Origin: DATEDA01 sp963789885
GTDB lineage: Bacteria > Pseudomonadota > Gammaproteobacteria > Burkholderiales > SG8-39
Length of the DNA stretch: 64,000 nucleotides
Direction of reading: 5' to 3'
Assembly (NCBI GenBank): GCA_963789885.1
Contig: CAWBNB010000064.1
Coordinates: 62,001 to 126,000, forward strand
Within the stretch, counting starts at the first letter, position 1; each line of letters begins with the position of its first letter. Below are positions 29,195 to 38,434 of this stretch, one piece after another. Made by a program: the position numbers and the translations under genes. Under the pieces are notes generated by a model. That model made no database searches. It saw only the letters and a list, made by a program, of their open reading frames with translations, and had not been told where the DNA came from.

Positions 29195-30679
29195 TCAGGA
29201 ATTGCCGTGACTCGACACCTGCGCCAACACCGCGTCCAGGTTGAACGAAGCCGGCTTCTGCCGCGGCGGGAACTTGGCGAAGTCCGCGATCTGCTCCGCC
29301 ACCACCGCTTGCATCTCGTATATCAGGAAAACGTGATCGACCACCCAGTCCCAATAGACATTTGAGTTGAAGTCGGCCCGCTCGAACGGGTCGCGACGCA
29401 GGTTGAAGATCGTCGGCAACCGAAGCTTCACCAGCGGTTCCTGCCAGACGCGCGTCGAAGTTGCGCGCTGCTCGGCCAGCACCAACTTGTAGTCGCCAAT
29501 CCGGAGCGCCATGACCTCGCCGTCATCGCTGAAGTACATGATGGCGTTTCTCGGGCTCTTCTTCACCTCGCCCGTCAGGTAGGGAATCTGGTTGTAGCCG
29601 TCGAGATGGACCTTGAAATTCTTGGCGCCGACTTTGCAACCGTCGAGAAGTTGCTTGGTAACGTCCGGATTGCCGGCGGCAGCGAGCAAGGTCGGGAACA
29701 TGTCGATGTGGGAGACGATACCGTTCAGCCACGTGCCGGCCTTGATCTTGCCCGGCCAGCGCATGAGACACGGTACGCGCCAGCCACCTTCCCAGTTGGT
29801 ATCCTTGTTGCTGCGGAACGGCGTGTTACCGGCGTCTGGCCACGTGTCGTTTTGCGGTCCGTTGTCGGTGGAATACATGACGATGGTGTTGTCGGCGATG
29901 CCCAGTTCATCGAGCTTGTCGAGCATCTGGCCGATCTGCTCATCGTGGGTGACCATGCGATCGCTGTAGGGGTCCTGGCCGCTCTTGCCGATATTCTTTG
30001 CGGCGACGTGGGAACGGAAGTGCATGGCCGTCGAGTTGTACCAGAGGAAGAAGGGCTTGTCCGCCTTGGCCTGCTTCTCCATCCAGGCGAGAGCACGCTC
30101 GGTGATCTCTTCGTCGATCGTTTCCATGCGTTTCTTGGTCAGGGGGCCGGTGTCCTTGACCGTCTGCCCGCCCTTGCCGTCAGCCACGCAGTGGAGCACG
30201 CCGCGCGGCCCGAACTTCTTTTTGAATTCCGGATCCTTGGGATAGTCGGGCAGTTCCGGTTCCTCCTCGGCGTTCAGGTGATAGAGATTGCCGAAGAATT
30301 CGTCGAAGCCGTGTACGCACGGCAGGAATTCGTCGCGATCACCGAGATGGTTCTTGCCGAACTGGCCGGTGGCGTAGCCCAGCGGCTTGAGCAGCTCAGC
30401 AATGGTCGGATCCTCCGCATGTAGGCCGACCGCGGCGCCGGGCATGCCGACCTTGGTCAGGCCCGTGCGGATCGGGTTCTGGCCGCATATGAAGGACGCG
30501 CGGCCGGCGGTGCAGCTCTGCTGGGCGTAGTAGTCGGTGAAAGTCACCCCTTCTTCGCCGATGCGATCGATGTTCGGGGTCCGGTAGCCCATCATGCCGT
30601 GGCTATAGCGGCTGACGTTCCACAGGCCGATGTCGTCGCCCCACATGATCAGGATATTGGGTTTGTCCGTCTTTGCCAT
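29195..30679 (-). CDS. Formylglycine-dependent sulfatase (arylsulfatase type)
   Basis: 494 aa. The metal-binding start NILIMWGDDIG and the sulfatase signature SCTAGRAS with Cys-56 (the C-X-A-X-R form) show a type I sulfatase whose Cys must be converted to formylglycine. Other metal-site segments are YSTDNGPQNDTWP and GKNHLGDRDEF. No signal peptide is present, so the enzyme is probably cytoplasmic and acts on small or imported sulfate esters. The formylglycine-generating enzyme gene is 126 bases upstream on the same strand. A hairpin terminator follows. Confidence 0.92.
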   Translation of the reverse strand: MAKTDKPNILIMWGDDIGLWNVSRYSHGMMGYRTPNIDRIGEEGVTFTDYYAQQSCTAGRASFICGQNPIRTGLTKVGMPGAAVGLHAEDPTIAELLKPLGYATGQFGKNHLGDRDEFLPCVHGFDEFFGNLYHLNAEEEPELPDYPKDPEFKKKFGPRGVLHCVADGKGGQTVKDTGPLTKKRMETIDEEITERALAWMEKQAKADKPFFLWYNSTAMHFRSHVAAKNIGKSGQDPYSDRMVTHDEQIGQMLDKLDELGIADNTIVMYSTDNGPQNDTWPDAGNTPFRSNKDTNWEGGWRVPCLMRWPGKIKAGTWLNGIVSHIDMFPTLLAAAGNPDVTKQLLDGCKVGAKNFKVHLDGYNQIPYLTGEVKKSPRNAIMYFSDDGEVMALRIGDYKLVLAEQRATSTRVWQEPLVKLRLPTIFNLRRDPFERADFNSNVYWDWVVDHVFLIYEMQAVVAEQIADFAKFPPRQKPASFNLDAVLAQVSSHGNS

Positions 30680-30805
30680 GTCTTACTCCTTTCGGTTAGC
30701 GGTCGTTTGCGGCCGCGACTTGCGAGTTGGCGGCTCGAGCACGAGCGCCACGTATTGCGCGATGTGATGCAGGAAGCTCTTCGATCGGACCTCCGTGGGC
30801 GATTG

Positions 30806-31808
30806 TCATTGTGTTGAAGCGCTTACGACACGCACGATGCAGCGGAATCCGAGGTGGCCGATCGCGGTATCCACCGGTTGGGCCATGCGCGCCGCCGGCC
30901 GGTAGCGCCGGCAGTAGTTCGGCGCGCACAGATACGACCCGCCTTTCATCACTTTTCGCGGGATGCGCACGTTGGGGCGTGCGCGGGTCGTAGCTCTGCT
31001 CGGCCTCTCCGCCCCGGGGGTTCTCCAGGGTGCAGCAGGCCTGCTCGATCTTGCCGTGCTCCTGATACCAATCCGTCGTCCATTCCCAGACGTTGCCGGC
31101 CATCTCGTACAGCCCGTAGCCGTTCGGCGGGAAAGACCCGACCGGCGCGGTCCACTCGTAGCCGTCGCTGAGCAGGTTCTGCCACGGGAACTCGCCCTGC
31201 CAGTTGTTGCACATGGACTTCCCGCCGGGCGTGAACTCGTCTCCCCACACGTACTCCGCGCCCTCGAGCCCGCCGCGCGCGGCGAATTCCCACTCGGCTT
31301 CCGTCGGCAGCGCCTTTCCGGCCCATTTCGCATACGCTTCGACGTCCTCGTAGGCGACATGCACCACCGGATGCTTCCATAGCCCCTGGAGGGTGCTGCC
31401 CGGCCCCTGCGGATGCCGCCAGTCGGCACCCCGCACGTACGTCCACCAGTTGTGGGGATTCCGCAGGTCGACCGGGCCCGCGGTCTTGCGGAAGACCACC
31501 GCCGAGGGTTCGAGCAATTCGGGCTTCGCGCCGGGGTAGTCCGCCGCGTTTGCGGGCCGCTCGGCGAGCGTGACGTACCGGGTCGCCTCGACGAAGCGGC
31601 GAAAGTCGGCGTTCGTCACGGCGTACCGATCCATCCAGAAACCGTTCACGGTCACCTTGTGCGCGGGCGCCTCCTCCGGGTAGTGGCGGTCGGACCCCAT
31701 GAGGAAGGTCCCGCCCGGAATCCAGACCATGCCTTCGGCCGGCGGCTTGCCGGGCGGCGGCGAACCCTCGACGGGCTTGTCGTCTTGCGTCGGCGAGTTG
31801 ATTTCCAC
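30806..31808 (-). pseudogene. Formylglycine-generating enzyme (SUMF1/FGE), one frame break
   Basis: An FGE-sulfatase domain covers the whole protein: GMVWIPGGTFLMGSDRHYPEE, HKVTVNGFWMDRYAVTNADF, PTEAEWEFAARGG and YEMAGNVWEWTTDWY. After a +1 change in a CCCC run near 30977 it continues with GGSYLCAPNYCRRYRPAAR, which carries the two active-site cysteines of aerobic FGE, and ends LGFRC. Repaired length is 333 aa. It activates sulfatases by oxidising the CxPxR-type Cys. Neither protein has a signal peptide, so activation would occur in the cytosol. Confidence 0.9.
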
Positions 31809-31841
31809 GAGCGATCTCCGTTACAACCGGCGGCGAACTCC

Positions 31842-32276
31842 CTATACCGCGCGGAGGAACACCGCCCCGAACGCGAACAGTCCAATGAAGATGATCGCGA
31901 TCGAGATCGCATACAGGGGCGTGTGCCTGACCACTTCACCCAAACCGGCGATGGGTTCGAACTCCTTGCTCAACAGGTAGCGCACCACCGCTCGGTACTG
32001 CCAGACCGAAACGAGCAGCGCGAGCACACCGGCCGCGATGAGCGCCAGCCCCAGATACCGAGGTGCCTGCGGCCGAAGGGCCGGGGCAACGACCTCTGAG
32101 TGGAGGTGTTCGAAGAACTGCACGATCGTGAAGCCGAAGCCGATCAGCGCCACCGATGTCCGCACCCACGACATGAGGGTGCGCTCGAGGCTCAAGCGGG
32201 TGCGGATCCACCCGAAATGACTGTCCGAGGTCGGCCTTACTTCGAATCGGTGTGGCTGCGTTCCCTGGTCGGCCAT
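31842..32276 (-). CDS. DUF202/YidH-family membrane protein
   Basis: 144 aa. The family start RTRLSLERTLMSWVRTSVALIGFGFT is typical: a conserved Arg-rich first segment followed by the first of three transmembrane helices (near residues 42-60, 75-95 and 120-140). These small inner-membrane proteins have no established function. It lies 33 bases upstream of the FGE start and 64 bases downstream of cydB, inside one leftward gene row. Confidence 0.9.
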   Translation of the reverse strand: MADQGTQPHRFEVRPTSDSHFGWIRTRLSLERTLMSWVRTSVALIGFGFTIVQFFEHLHSEVVAPALRPQAPRYLGLALIAAGVLALLVSVWQYRAVVRYLLSKEFEPIAGLGEVVRHTPLYAISIAIIFIGLFAFGAVFLRAV

Positions 32277-32340
32277 CGATCAACTCCTTCAGATAGCAGC
32301 GGCGGCGCGACGCTGCTTGCATCACCTCGATGAGTTCAAC

Positions 32341-33355
32341 TTAGCTCCCGCCTCCGGTCGCTCGACCGTAGCCCTTACGAACCTTGCCCCGAAAGACCCA
32401 GTACACGCCGATCGTGTAGGCCGCGATGATGGGCAGGACCACGACGCCGCCGTAGAACAGGAATCGCAATGAGGGTTCCGGCGCGGCGGCGTCCGCCACC
32501 GTGATGGAATAGGGAATCATGTACGGCCACAACATCACCCCCAGGCTCAGGAAGGCGGCGACGAAGAAGAGCGCGGTCATCGCAAACGGCCAGCCATCGC
32601 GCTTCTGCCGCGCCCCGAAGAAGATCCCCACCAGCGCGAGCACGCCGATCGCGGGGAACACGAAACCCCAGGGTCGTGCCTGGAGATTGCTTCGCGCGAC
32701 GGCACTGTAGTCGAGCGTGACTGCGAACGCCAGGAACAGAACGACCAGGATACCGAGGGCGAGCCACCGGATGCGGGCGTAGGCCCAGTCGCGCAGCGCG
32801 CCGTCGCTCTTGAGCACGAGCCAGCCCGCCCCGAGCAGCGCGTACCCGAGCACGAGCCCGATCCCGGTCAGGATCGCAAACGGGTGCAGCCAGCCGAACG
32901 GACTGCCGGCGTACTGGCCGTCCACGACGGGGATGCCGCGAATCATCGCGCCGACCGCCGCGCCCTGGACGAACGCGACCACCGTCGAGCCGAGGAAGAA
33001 GCCCCGGTCCCAGACCCAGCGCATGCGCTCGCTCCGGAAGCGGAACTCGAACGCGACGCCGCGGAAGATCAGGCCTAACAGCAGCAGCAGGACCGGGAGG
33101 TAGAACGCGCCGAGGAACACCGCATAAACGTCGGGAAACGCGGCAAAGAGCCCCGCGCCGATCACCACCAGCCACGTCTCGTTGCCGTCCCAGAACGGGG
33201 CGATGGTGCCCATCATCCCGGACCCGGTGCGCCTCCTCCCGGGTCGTGCCGAACAGCACCCCGACGCCGAGATCGAGGCCGTCCAGGATGACGTAGAGCA
33301 GGATCGCACAAGCGATCACGGTGGCCCAGAACAACGCAAGATTGCTCGGTTCCAT
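32341..33355 (-). pseudogene. cydB: Cytochrome bd oxidase subunit II, one frame break
   Basis: The N-terminal FWATVIACAILLYVILDGLDLG is the classical CydB start; after GTTREEAH the frame changes by +1 near 33227 and continues GSGMMGTIAPFWDGNETWL. Eight or nine hydrophobic helices follow to the end SYTIGVYWVFRGKV-type tail. Repaired length is 337 aa. CydB partners CydA in the membrane-bound quinol oxidase. It starts five bases after the cydA stop (33361). The break may be a sequencing insertion. Confidence 0.88.
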
Positions 33356-33360
33356 GGCGT

Positions 33361-34770
33361 CTACCCTCCGGTCCCGAGCTTGCTGCCGGTCGCCGTCTCG
33401 GCGCTGTCGGCGAACGCCATCGGCCGCCTGCCCGTGGCTCCCGGGATGGCCTTGGCCTCGGTGGTCGGCCCGTCGTGCAGCAGCTTGAAGATGTAGTACA
33501 CGCCGAACGAGTAGACCACCGCGTAGACGAGAACGTAGCAGGCGAGCGAGAACAGCACGTCGCCGGTCGTGAGCGACGGTGTGACCGCGTCCTTGGTGCG
33601 CAGCAGGCCGTACACGACCCACGGCTGGCGCCCGACCTCGGCGGTGAACCAGCCGGTGAGGACGGCGATGAAGCCGGTCGGGAACGCGAGGAATGTCCCC
33701 CAGAGAAACCAGCGCGTCGTCTCGAGCCGGCCGCGCCAGCGGAGGAAGTTACCGAACCACGAGACCGCGAGCATGGCGAGTCCCATCCCCACCATGATCC
33801 GGAAGCCGAAGAACGGGATCAGCACCGGCGGCCGGTCTTCTTTCGGGAACGCCTCCAGCCCGATCTCTTTCGCGGTCCAGTTGCCCGAGGCGATCATGCT
33901 GCCGAGCTTCGGGATCTCGATCGCGAAGAGATTGCGCTCGTTCGCCTCGTCGGGAATCGCGAGCAGCACCTCGCTCGCCGGCTGCTGCGTCTTCCAGCGC
34001 GCCTCGATCGCCGCAAACTTCGCCGGTTGATGCTTGAGCACGTACAGGCCGGTCAGATGGCCGAAGAAGAGCTGGATCGGGATCAGCACCGCGACCAGGC
34101 CGAGGCCCCAGTGCAGCATCACGCGCGCCTCGGCGCGATGGACGCCGCGCAGCACGTACCAGGCGCCGGTGGCCGCCACGCACATGCCGGTCGTCAGGAA
34201 TGCAGCGAGCAGCATGTGCGGCCAGCGGACCATCATCACGGGCCCGAGCACGATCTCCCGCCAGTCGGCGGGAACGATGCGGCCGTCGACGATCGTGTGG
34301 CCGAGCGGCACCTGCATCCAGCTGTTGTTGGCGAGAATCCAGAACGACGAGAACATCGTCCCGAGCGAGACCATGCAGCAGGCGAAGAAGTAGAAGCGCG
34401 GCGACACGCGTTCGCGCCCGAGCAGCATCACGCCGAAGAACGTCGCCTCCAGCAGGAAGGCAGTGAAGGCCTCGTAGCCGAGCAGCGGCCCCTGGATCGA
34501 GCCGGTCTTCTGCGCCAGCACCCCCCAGTTGGTGCCGAACTGGAACGCCATCACGATGCCCGTGACCACCCCCATGCCGAACGAGACCGCGAACACCTTG
34601 AGCCAGAAATCGAAGACGCGCCGGTAGAGCGGGTTGCCGGTGACGAGCCCCGCGCCGTCGATCGTCGCCAGCCACGCCGCCAGCCCGATCGTGAAGGCCG
34701 GGAAGATGATGTGGAAGCTGATGACAAACGCGAACTGGAGGCGCGAGAGGAAGACGGGATCGAGGTCCAT
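33361..34770 (-). CDS. cydA: Cytochrome bd oxidase subunit I (CioA type)
   Basis: 469 aa, intact. The first heme ligand His lies in FVISFHIIFPAFTIG, and the later signature is EVGRQPW. At about 470 residues it lacks the long Q-loop of E. coli CydA (522 aa), which fits the short-Q-loop cyanide-insensitive oxidase (CioA) group. It reduces oxygen with quinol electrons in the cytoplasmic membrane. Its neighbours are a quinoprotein-like gene upstream (16 bases) and cydB downstream (5 bases). The C-terminus is free of a CydX-like extension. Confidence 0.93.
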   Translation of the reverse strand: MDLDPVFLSRLQFAFVISFHIIFPAFTIGLAAWLATIDGAGLVTGNPLYRRVFDFWLKVFAVSFGMGVVTGIVMAFQFGTNWGVLAQKTGSIQGPLLGYEAFTAFLLEATFFGVMLLGRERVSPRFYFFACCMVSLGTMFSSFWILANNSWMQVPLGHTIVDGRIVPADWREIVLGPVMMVRWPHMLLAAFLTTGMCVAATGAWYVLRGVHRAEARVMLHWGLGLVAVLIPIQLFFGHLTGLYVLKHQPAKFAAIEARWKTQQPASEVLLAIPDEANERNLFAIEIPKLGSMIASGNWTAKEIGLEAFPKEDRPPVLIPFFGFRIMVGMGLAMLAVSWFGNFLRWRGRLETTRWFLWGTFLAFPTGFIAVLTGWFTAEVGRQPWVVYGLLRTKDAVTPSLTTGDVLFSLACYVLVYAVVYSFGVYYIFKLLHDGPTTEAKAIPGATGRRPMAFADSAETATGSKLGTGG

Positions 34771-34786
34771 GGTTCGAAGTCCCCTG

Positions 34787-36607
34787 TCATTGCTTCGCGG
34801 CGGCGCTGTCGAGGCCCAGGATTACTACCCTTGCGCGCCTCGGCTTGATTGGCCACGCGGCCATCGTGTAATTGTCAGCTACGGCAACTTTCTGCACGCC
34901 ATCCACGGTGTACGTGATCACGCCGCCGCCGATCCCGCCGCCGGTTCCGAGCGGCCCTCCCCAGAGCTTCTGGCCGGTGGAAGAATCCAACGCGTAGAAA
35001 TTGCCGCCGATGTCACCGACGAACACGATTCCACCGGCCGTCGGCGTGATGGCGGCGACAAAGGGATAGTTGGACTTGGCGCGCCATTTCCAGACCCCGG
35101 TGTCGGCGTCGCTGGCATAGATCCATCCGGCCCAGTGCCCGTCGGTGGGGTCTTCCTTGCCGAACATGTTGATCGGGTTCCACGTCGCCATTCCGGTCCA
35201 GGGCTGCCCGACGGCCACCGACCGCATTCTCTCGTCAGTCTTGATCGTCACGGTATCGCACCAGTCGACGGTACCGGTGATGATGAGATTCGTGGTCGGA
35301 TCGTAGCCCGGGGTGTTCCATTCAGTGCCGCCCACCGGACCCGGGCAGAAATGGACTTTCTGGCCGACGGCGAAAGTGCCCTCGGCATTCTCGATCGTGG
35401 TTATCGGCACGCGGTAGAGCAGGTTGTTGGTGGCGAGATCGTAGCCATAGAGGTGCCCATCCTTCGGTGCGACCGACATGAGCTGCTTGCCGCCCATGGT
35501 CTGAAGCAGGATGGGCGGGCTGGACACGTCCCAGTCATGCCAGTCCTTTTTCACGACCTTGAAGTTGTTCTTGAAGTCGCCCGTCTTGGCGTCGAGTACG
35601 ACGACCGAGTCGGTGAAGAGATTCTCGCCTTCGCGTGCCCCCGAGGCGAAGTCGGGGGCCGGATTGCCTCCCGGGACGTACAGCAAGCCGTTCTTGATGT
35701 CGAGGGTGTACGAGGTCCAGGTCCCGCCGCCGCTGATGGGTATGCCGGGCGCGTTGTTCCAGGTCGCCGCGTCGAGCGGCGACTTGCCCAGCGGGCCTCG
35801 AACCACGTCGCCTTCAACTTTGGGGACGAGAAAGAACTGCCAGACGATCTTGCCGGTCTTGCCCTCGAGTCCGTATACCTTGCCCTTGCCACCCTTGTAG
35901 TCTCCGCCGGCATTGCCGACGTAGACGAGGCCGTCCCACGCGATCGGCGCCGACGGCACCGACTCGCCGCGTTTCGGGTCGCAGATCGTCGTCTCCCACA
36001 CTTGTTTGCCGGTCTTGAAATCGAAGGCCAGCACCCGACAGTCCTGGGTGCCGCGAAACAGCAGGCCGTCCATGTAGGCGGCGCCACGGTTGGAAGGCAG
36101 AAGGCCGGGGGGATAATCCAGATGCGTACGCCAGTTCTCCGCGCACGTGGCCGGATTGATCGAGAAAATATCGAACTCGGTGGCGCCGATCAGAGCGTTG
36201 TTCACCATGATCAGGCCGGATTCGAAGGCAGTGATCTCCCGGACCTCGTAGATGCACTGGATCTTCAGGTTTCCGACATTCTTCGCGTTGATCTGGTCGA
36301 GCGGCGAGAACCGCTGCGAGGACGGGGTCCTGTTGTAGCTTGGCCAGTCGCCGACCGCGGCATTGGGCCATGCCGCCTCGGCTAGCGGTGGCGAGGGCAC
36401 TGCAGCTACCGGCGCCTTGTAGGCGGGATTCGTTTCGATGGTCAGCGTGCCTGCCGGTGCAAACAGCGACTTGAGAAAGTTGAGACCCATGGCGCCATAG
36501 GTCGTCATCTGCACCGGGAAAGTGACGTAGAGCACTCCCGCGATGGCCACGCCTGCCACAAACAGCACGCCGACGATGATGAAGAATTTCCTCTTGCTGG
36601 TGCTCAT
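34787..36607 (-). CDS. Membrane-anchored quinoprotein-like beta-propeller (PQQ-dehydrogenase family)
   Basis: 606 aa. One N-terminal transmembrane helix (residues 8-30) is followed by a beta-propeller with repeating W-motif blades (GDWPSYNRTPSSQRFSPLDQI, GKQVWETTICDP, KDWHDWDVSSPPILL, GHWAGWIYASDADTG, GGNFYALDSSTGQKLW). These are features of PQQ-binding dehydrogenases, but I cannot confirm that all cofactor-binding residues are present. The ATG at 36607 has AGGAGAG upstream. It directly precedes cydA, so it may feed electrons to the quinone pool next to the bd oxidase; the substrate is not known. Confidence 0.75.
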   Translation of the reverse strand: MSTSKRKFFIIVGVLFVAGVAIAGVLYVTFPVQMTTYGAMGLNFLKSLFAPAGTLTIETNPAYKAPVAAVPSPPLAEAAWPNAAVGDWPSYNRTPSSQRFSPLDQINAKNVGNLKIQCIYEVREITAFESGLIMVNNALIGATEFDIFSINPATCAENWRTHLDYPPGLLPSNRGAAYMDGLLFRGTQDCRVLAFDFKTGKQVWETTICDPKRGESVPSAPIAWDGLVYVGNAGGDYKGGKGKVYGLEGKTGKIVWQFFLVPKVEGDVVRGPLGKSPLDAATWNNAPGIPISGGGTWTSYTLDIKNGLLYVPGGNPAPDFASGAREGENLFTDSVVVLDAKTGDFKNNFKVVKKDWHDWDVSSPPILLQTMGGKQLMSVAPKDGHLYGYDLATNNLLYRVPITTIENAEGTFAVGQKVHFCPGPVGGTEWNTPGYDPTTNLIITGTVDWCDTVTIKTDERMRSVAVGQPWTGMATWNPINMFGKEDPTDGHWAGWIYASDADTGVWKWRAKSNYPFVAAITPTAGGIVFVGDIGGNFYALDSSTGQKLWGGPLGTGGGIGGGVITYTVDGVQKVAVADNYTMAAWPIKPRRARVVILGLDSAAAKQ

Positions 36608-36620
36608 CGCCTCTCTCCTG

Positions 36621-37979
36621 TTAGGTGCCGCCGCCTGGCGCCGGACCCGCACTGCGGCCCGCTGCGCCTCCCTTGTTCTTCTGCCGCGCCGCGTCGCGCA
36701 TCCGCAGCGCGTCGTAGATCGGCCGGTCCCCGAGCGCGGTCGGCACAGCAACCGCGGCCGCGCACGCCGTGAGCAACGGGACGAAGAGCGTCGTTGCACC
36801 GGTCATCTCGACGACGAGCGCAATGCCGGTGATCGGAGCCCGCACGACGGCGACGAACAGCGCCCCCATGCCGATCGCGGCGAAGGCGACGATCGGGGTC
36901 GTGAGCAGCGGCACCGTGGCTTCGGCTGAGCGCCCGAACAGCGAGCCCGCTATCGCGCCGACCACGAGCAGCGGCGCGAACAGTCCCCCGGGGAGCCCGG
37001 GGGCATACGAAAGCGGCCCGAGCAGGAGGCGTATCCCGAGAACGAGGACGAGCACTGCCACGGAGTGGCCGCCGTCGAGCACGCCCTGGATCAGCGTTTC
37101 GCCGCCGCCGACGAGCGCTGGCGCGCAGTAGGCGACCAGCCCGACGGTTCCGCCCACCGCCGCGGCGCGGAGCTCGGGCGCGACGCGAACGCGCTCGAGA
37201 AGATCGATGGCGGCGACGATCATCCGGTTGTACGCGACCCCAACGAGCCCGACGAGCCCGCCGAACAGGAGGAAGAGCAGATAGCCCGGAAAGAGATCGA
37301 CCTCGATCGCCGGCACGGAGAACACGAGCCGGTCGCCGACCAGCGCGCGCATCACGGCGAGCGCGGCGCTGCACGCGGCAAGCGTCGCCACGGCGACGCG
37401 CAGCTCGAAGCGGCGAACGAGCTCCTCGAGCACGAACACTGCGCCGGCCAGCGGCGCGTTGAACGCCGCCGCAAGGCCCGCGCCTGCGCCGGCGGCGAGG
37501 AGCACGCGGGCGTCGGCGGCGCCCAGCCTGAACCAGCGACTGGCGAGGTGCCCGACCGTCGCGCTCATCTGCACGGTCGGCCCTTCGCGGCCGAGCGCGA
37601 GGCCCGCGCCGAGCGCGAGCACGCCGCCGAAGAACTTGACCGGCAGCACCGCGGCGCCCGTCACGCGCGCGTCGCCGCGGACGACTGCCTCGATGTGCTG
37701 GACACCGCTGCCCGAGGCCTCGGGTGCGAAGCGCCGCACGAGCCAGCGCGCGAGAAATGCCGCCGCGGCGGCGACCACGACGGGCACGAGCCAGCCGATC
37801 CACGGCGCCGTGTGCGACCAGGCGACCAGCGCGTCGCGCAGCGCGCCGGCGCGGTCGACGAGGGCGTGGAACGCGCTGCCGACGAGCCCGGCCAGCGCAC
37901 CGACCGCCAGGCCGGCGACCGCGAGCTTGAGCAGGCCCGAGCGATCCTCTTCGGCATCGGTCTGAGGTGCGGCGGCCAT
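36621..37979 (-). CDS. ClC-family chloride channel or Cl-/H+ exchanger
   Basis: 452 aa. Visible ClC signatures: GSGVQHIEAV, KFFGGVLALGAGLALGREGPTVQM with the gating Glu of GREGP, and LGIRLLLGPLSYAPGLPGGLFAPLLVVGA. About twelve hydrophobic segments. The presence of the gating glutamate fits either a channel or a proton-coupled exchanger. I chose ATG at 37979 (MAAAPQTDAEEDRSG); upstream codons are from the frame of the small membrane gene. It stops 13 bases before the quinoprotein start. Chloride flux would help balance charge near an electrogenic or quinol-oxidising system. Confidence 0.9.
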   Translation of the reverse strand: MAAAPQTDAEEDRSGLLKLAVAGLAVGALAGLVGSAFHALVDRAGALRDALVAWSHTAPWIGWLVPVVVAAAAAFLARWLVRRFAPEASGSGVQHIEAVVRGDARVTGAAVLPVKFFGGVLALGAGLALGREGPTVQMSATVGHLASRWFRLGAADARVLLAAGAGAGLAAAFNAPLAGAVFVLEELVRRFELRVAVATLAACSAALAVMRALVGDRLVFSVPAIEVDLFPGYLLFLLFGGLVGLVGVAYNRMIVAAIDLLERVRVAPELRAAAVGGTVGLVAYCAPALVGGGETLIQGVLDGGHSVAVLVLVLGIRLLLGPLSYAPGLPGGLFAPLLVVGAIAGSLFGRSAEATVPLLTTPIVAFAAIGMGALFVAVVRAPITGIALVVEMTGATTLFVPLLTACAAAVAVPTALGDRPIYDALRMRDAARQKNKGGAAGRSAGPAPGGGT

Positions 37980-37998
37980 GTCCGGTCGGTCAGCGCGG

Positions 37999-38406
37999 TC
38001 ACGTCTTGCGTTTGTGGAGCACCCAAGCACCGATGCCGAGTGCAGGGTCAAGAATCGCAAACGCCCCCAAGTATGAGGAAAAACACCGGCAATCACGAGG
38101 GGCACGAGCACTAGAGGAACGAGCACCACCCGATCGAGCATGGAGGCCGGTCCGAATTGTCGAGCGCCGGAACGGCCGCCGAATACGTAGAGCCATCCAA
38201 TGACGGCTAGCGTCATGCCAACCACACGGAAGAGCGCACTCTCGTGTCCGACGAATGGCGCATCCATGAAGATCGTCTGCACCGCGCCGGGCCAAACAAT
38301 GAACAAGGCCTCCGAGCGCAAGATACATATAACCATTCATCACTGCGTATTTCGATTCGGTGGACAAGTTAGCGGGTTTCTCGAGAAGATCGTTGAAAAA
38401 AGACAT
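37999..38406 (-). pseudogene. Small membrane protein of unknown family, two frame breaks
   Basis: The start MSFFNDLLEKPANLSTESK is followed, after a +1 change near 38310, by ALFIVWPGAVQTIFMDAPF and VVGMTLAVIGWLYVFGG. After a -1 change near 38070 it ends with LGAFAILDPALGIGAWVLHKRKT. Net repaired length is 135 aa with three or four hydrophobic segments. I do not recognise the family. The two breaks cancel in length, which supports errors in one original gene. It lies 28 bases after the HAD gene and 19 bases before the ClC gene. Confidence 0.55.
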
Positions 38407-38434
38407 AGCGTTGCCTCTTGGGTGCCGATTGCGG

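Noticed and set aside
36621..38336. A 571-aa ClC protein with an N-terminal extension
   Set aside because: The extra 119 codons are the frame-shifted middle of the separate small membrane gene; typical ClC sequence starts at 37979.
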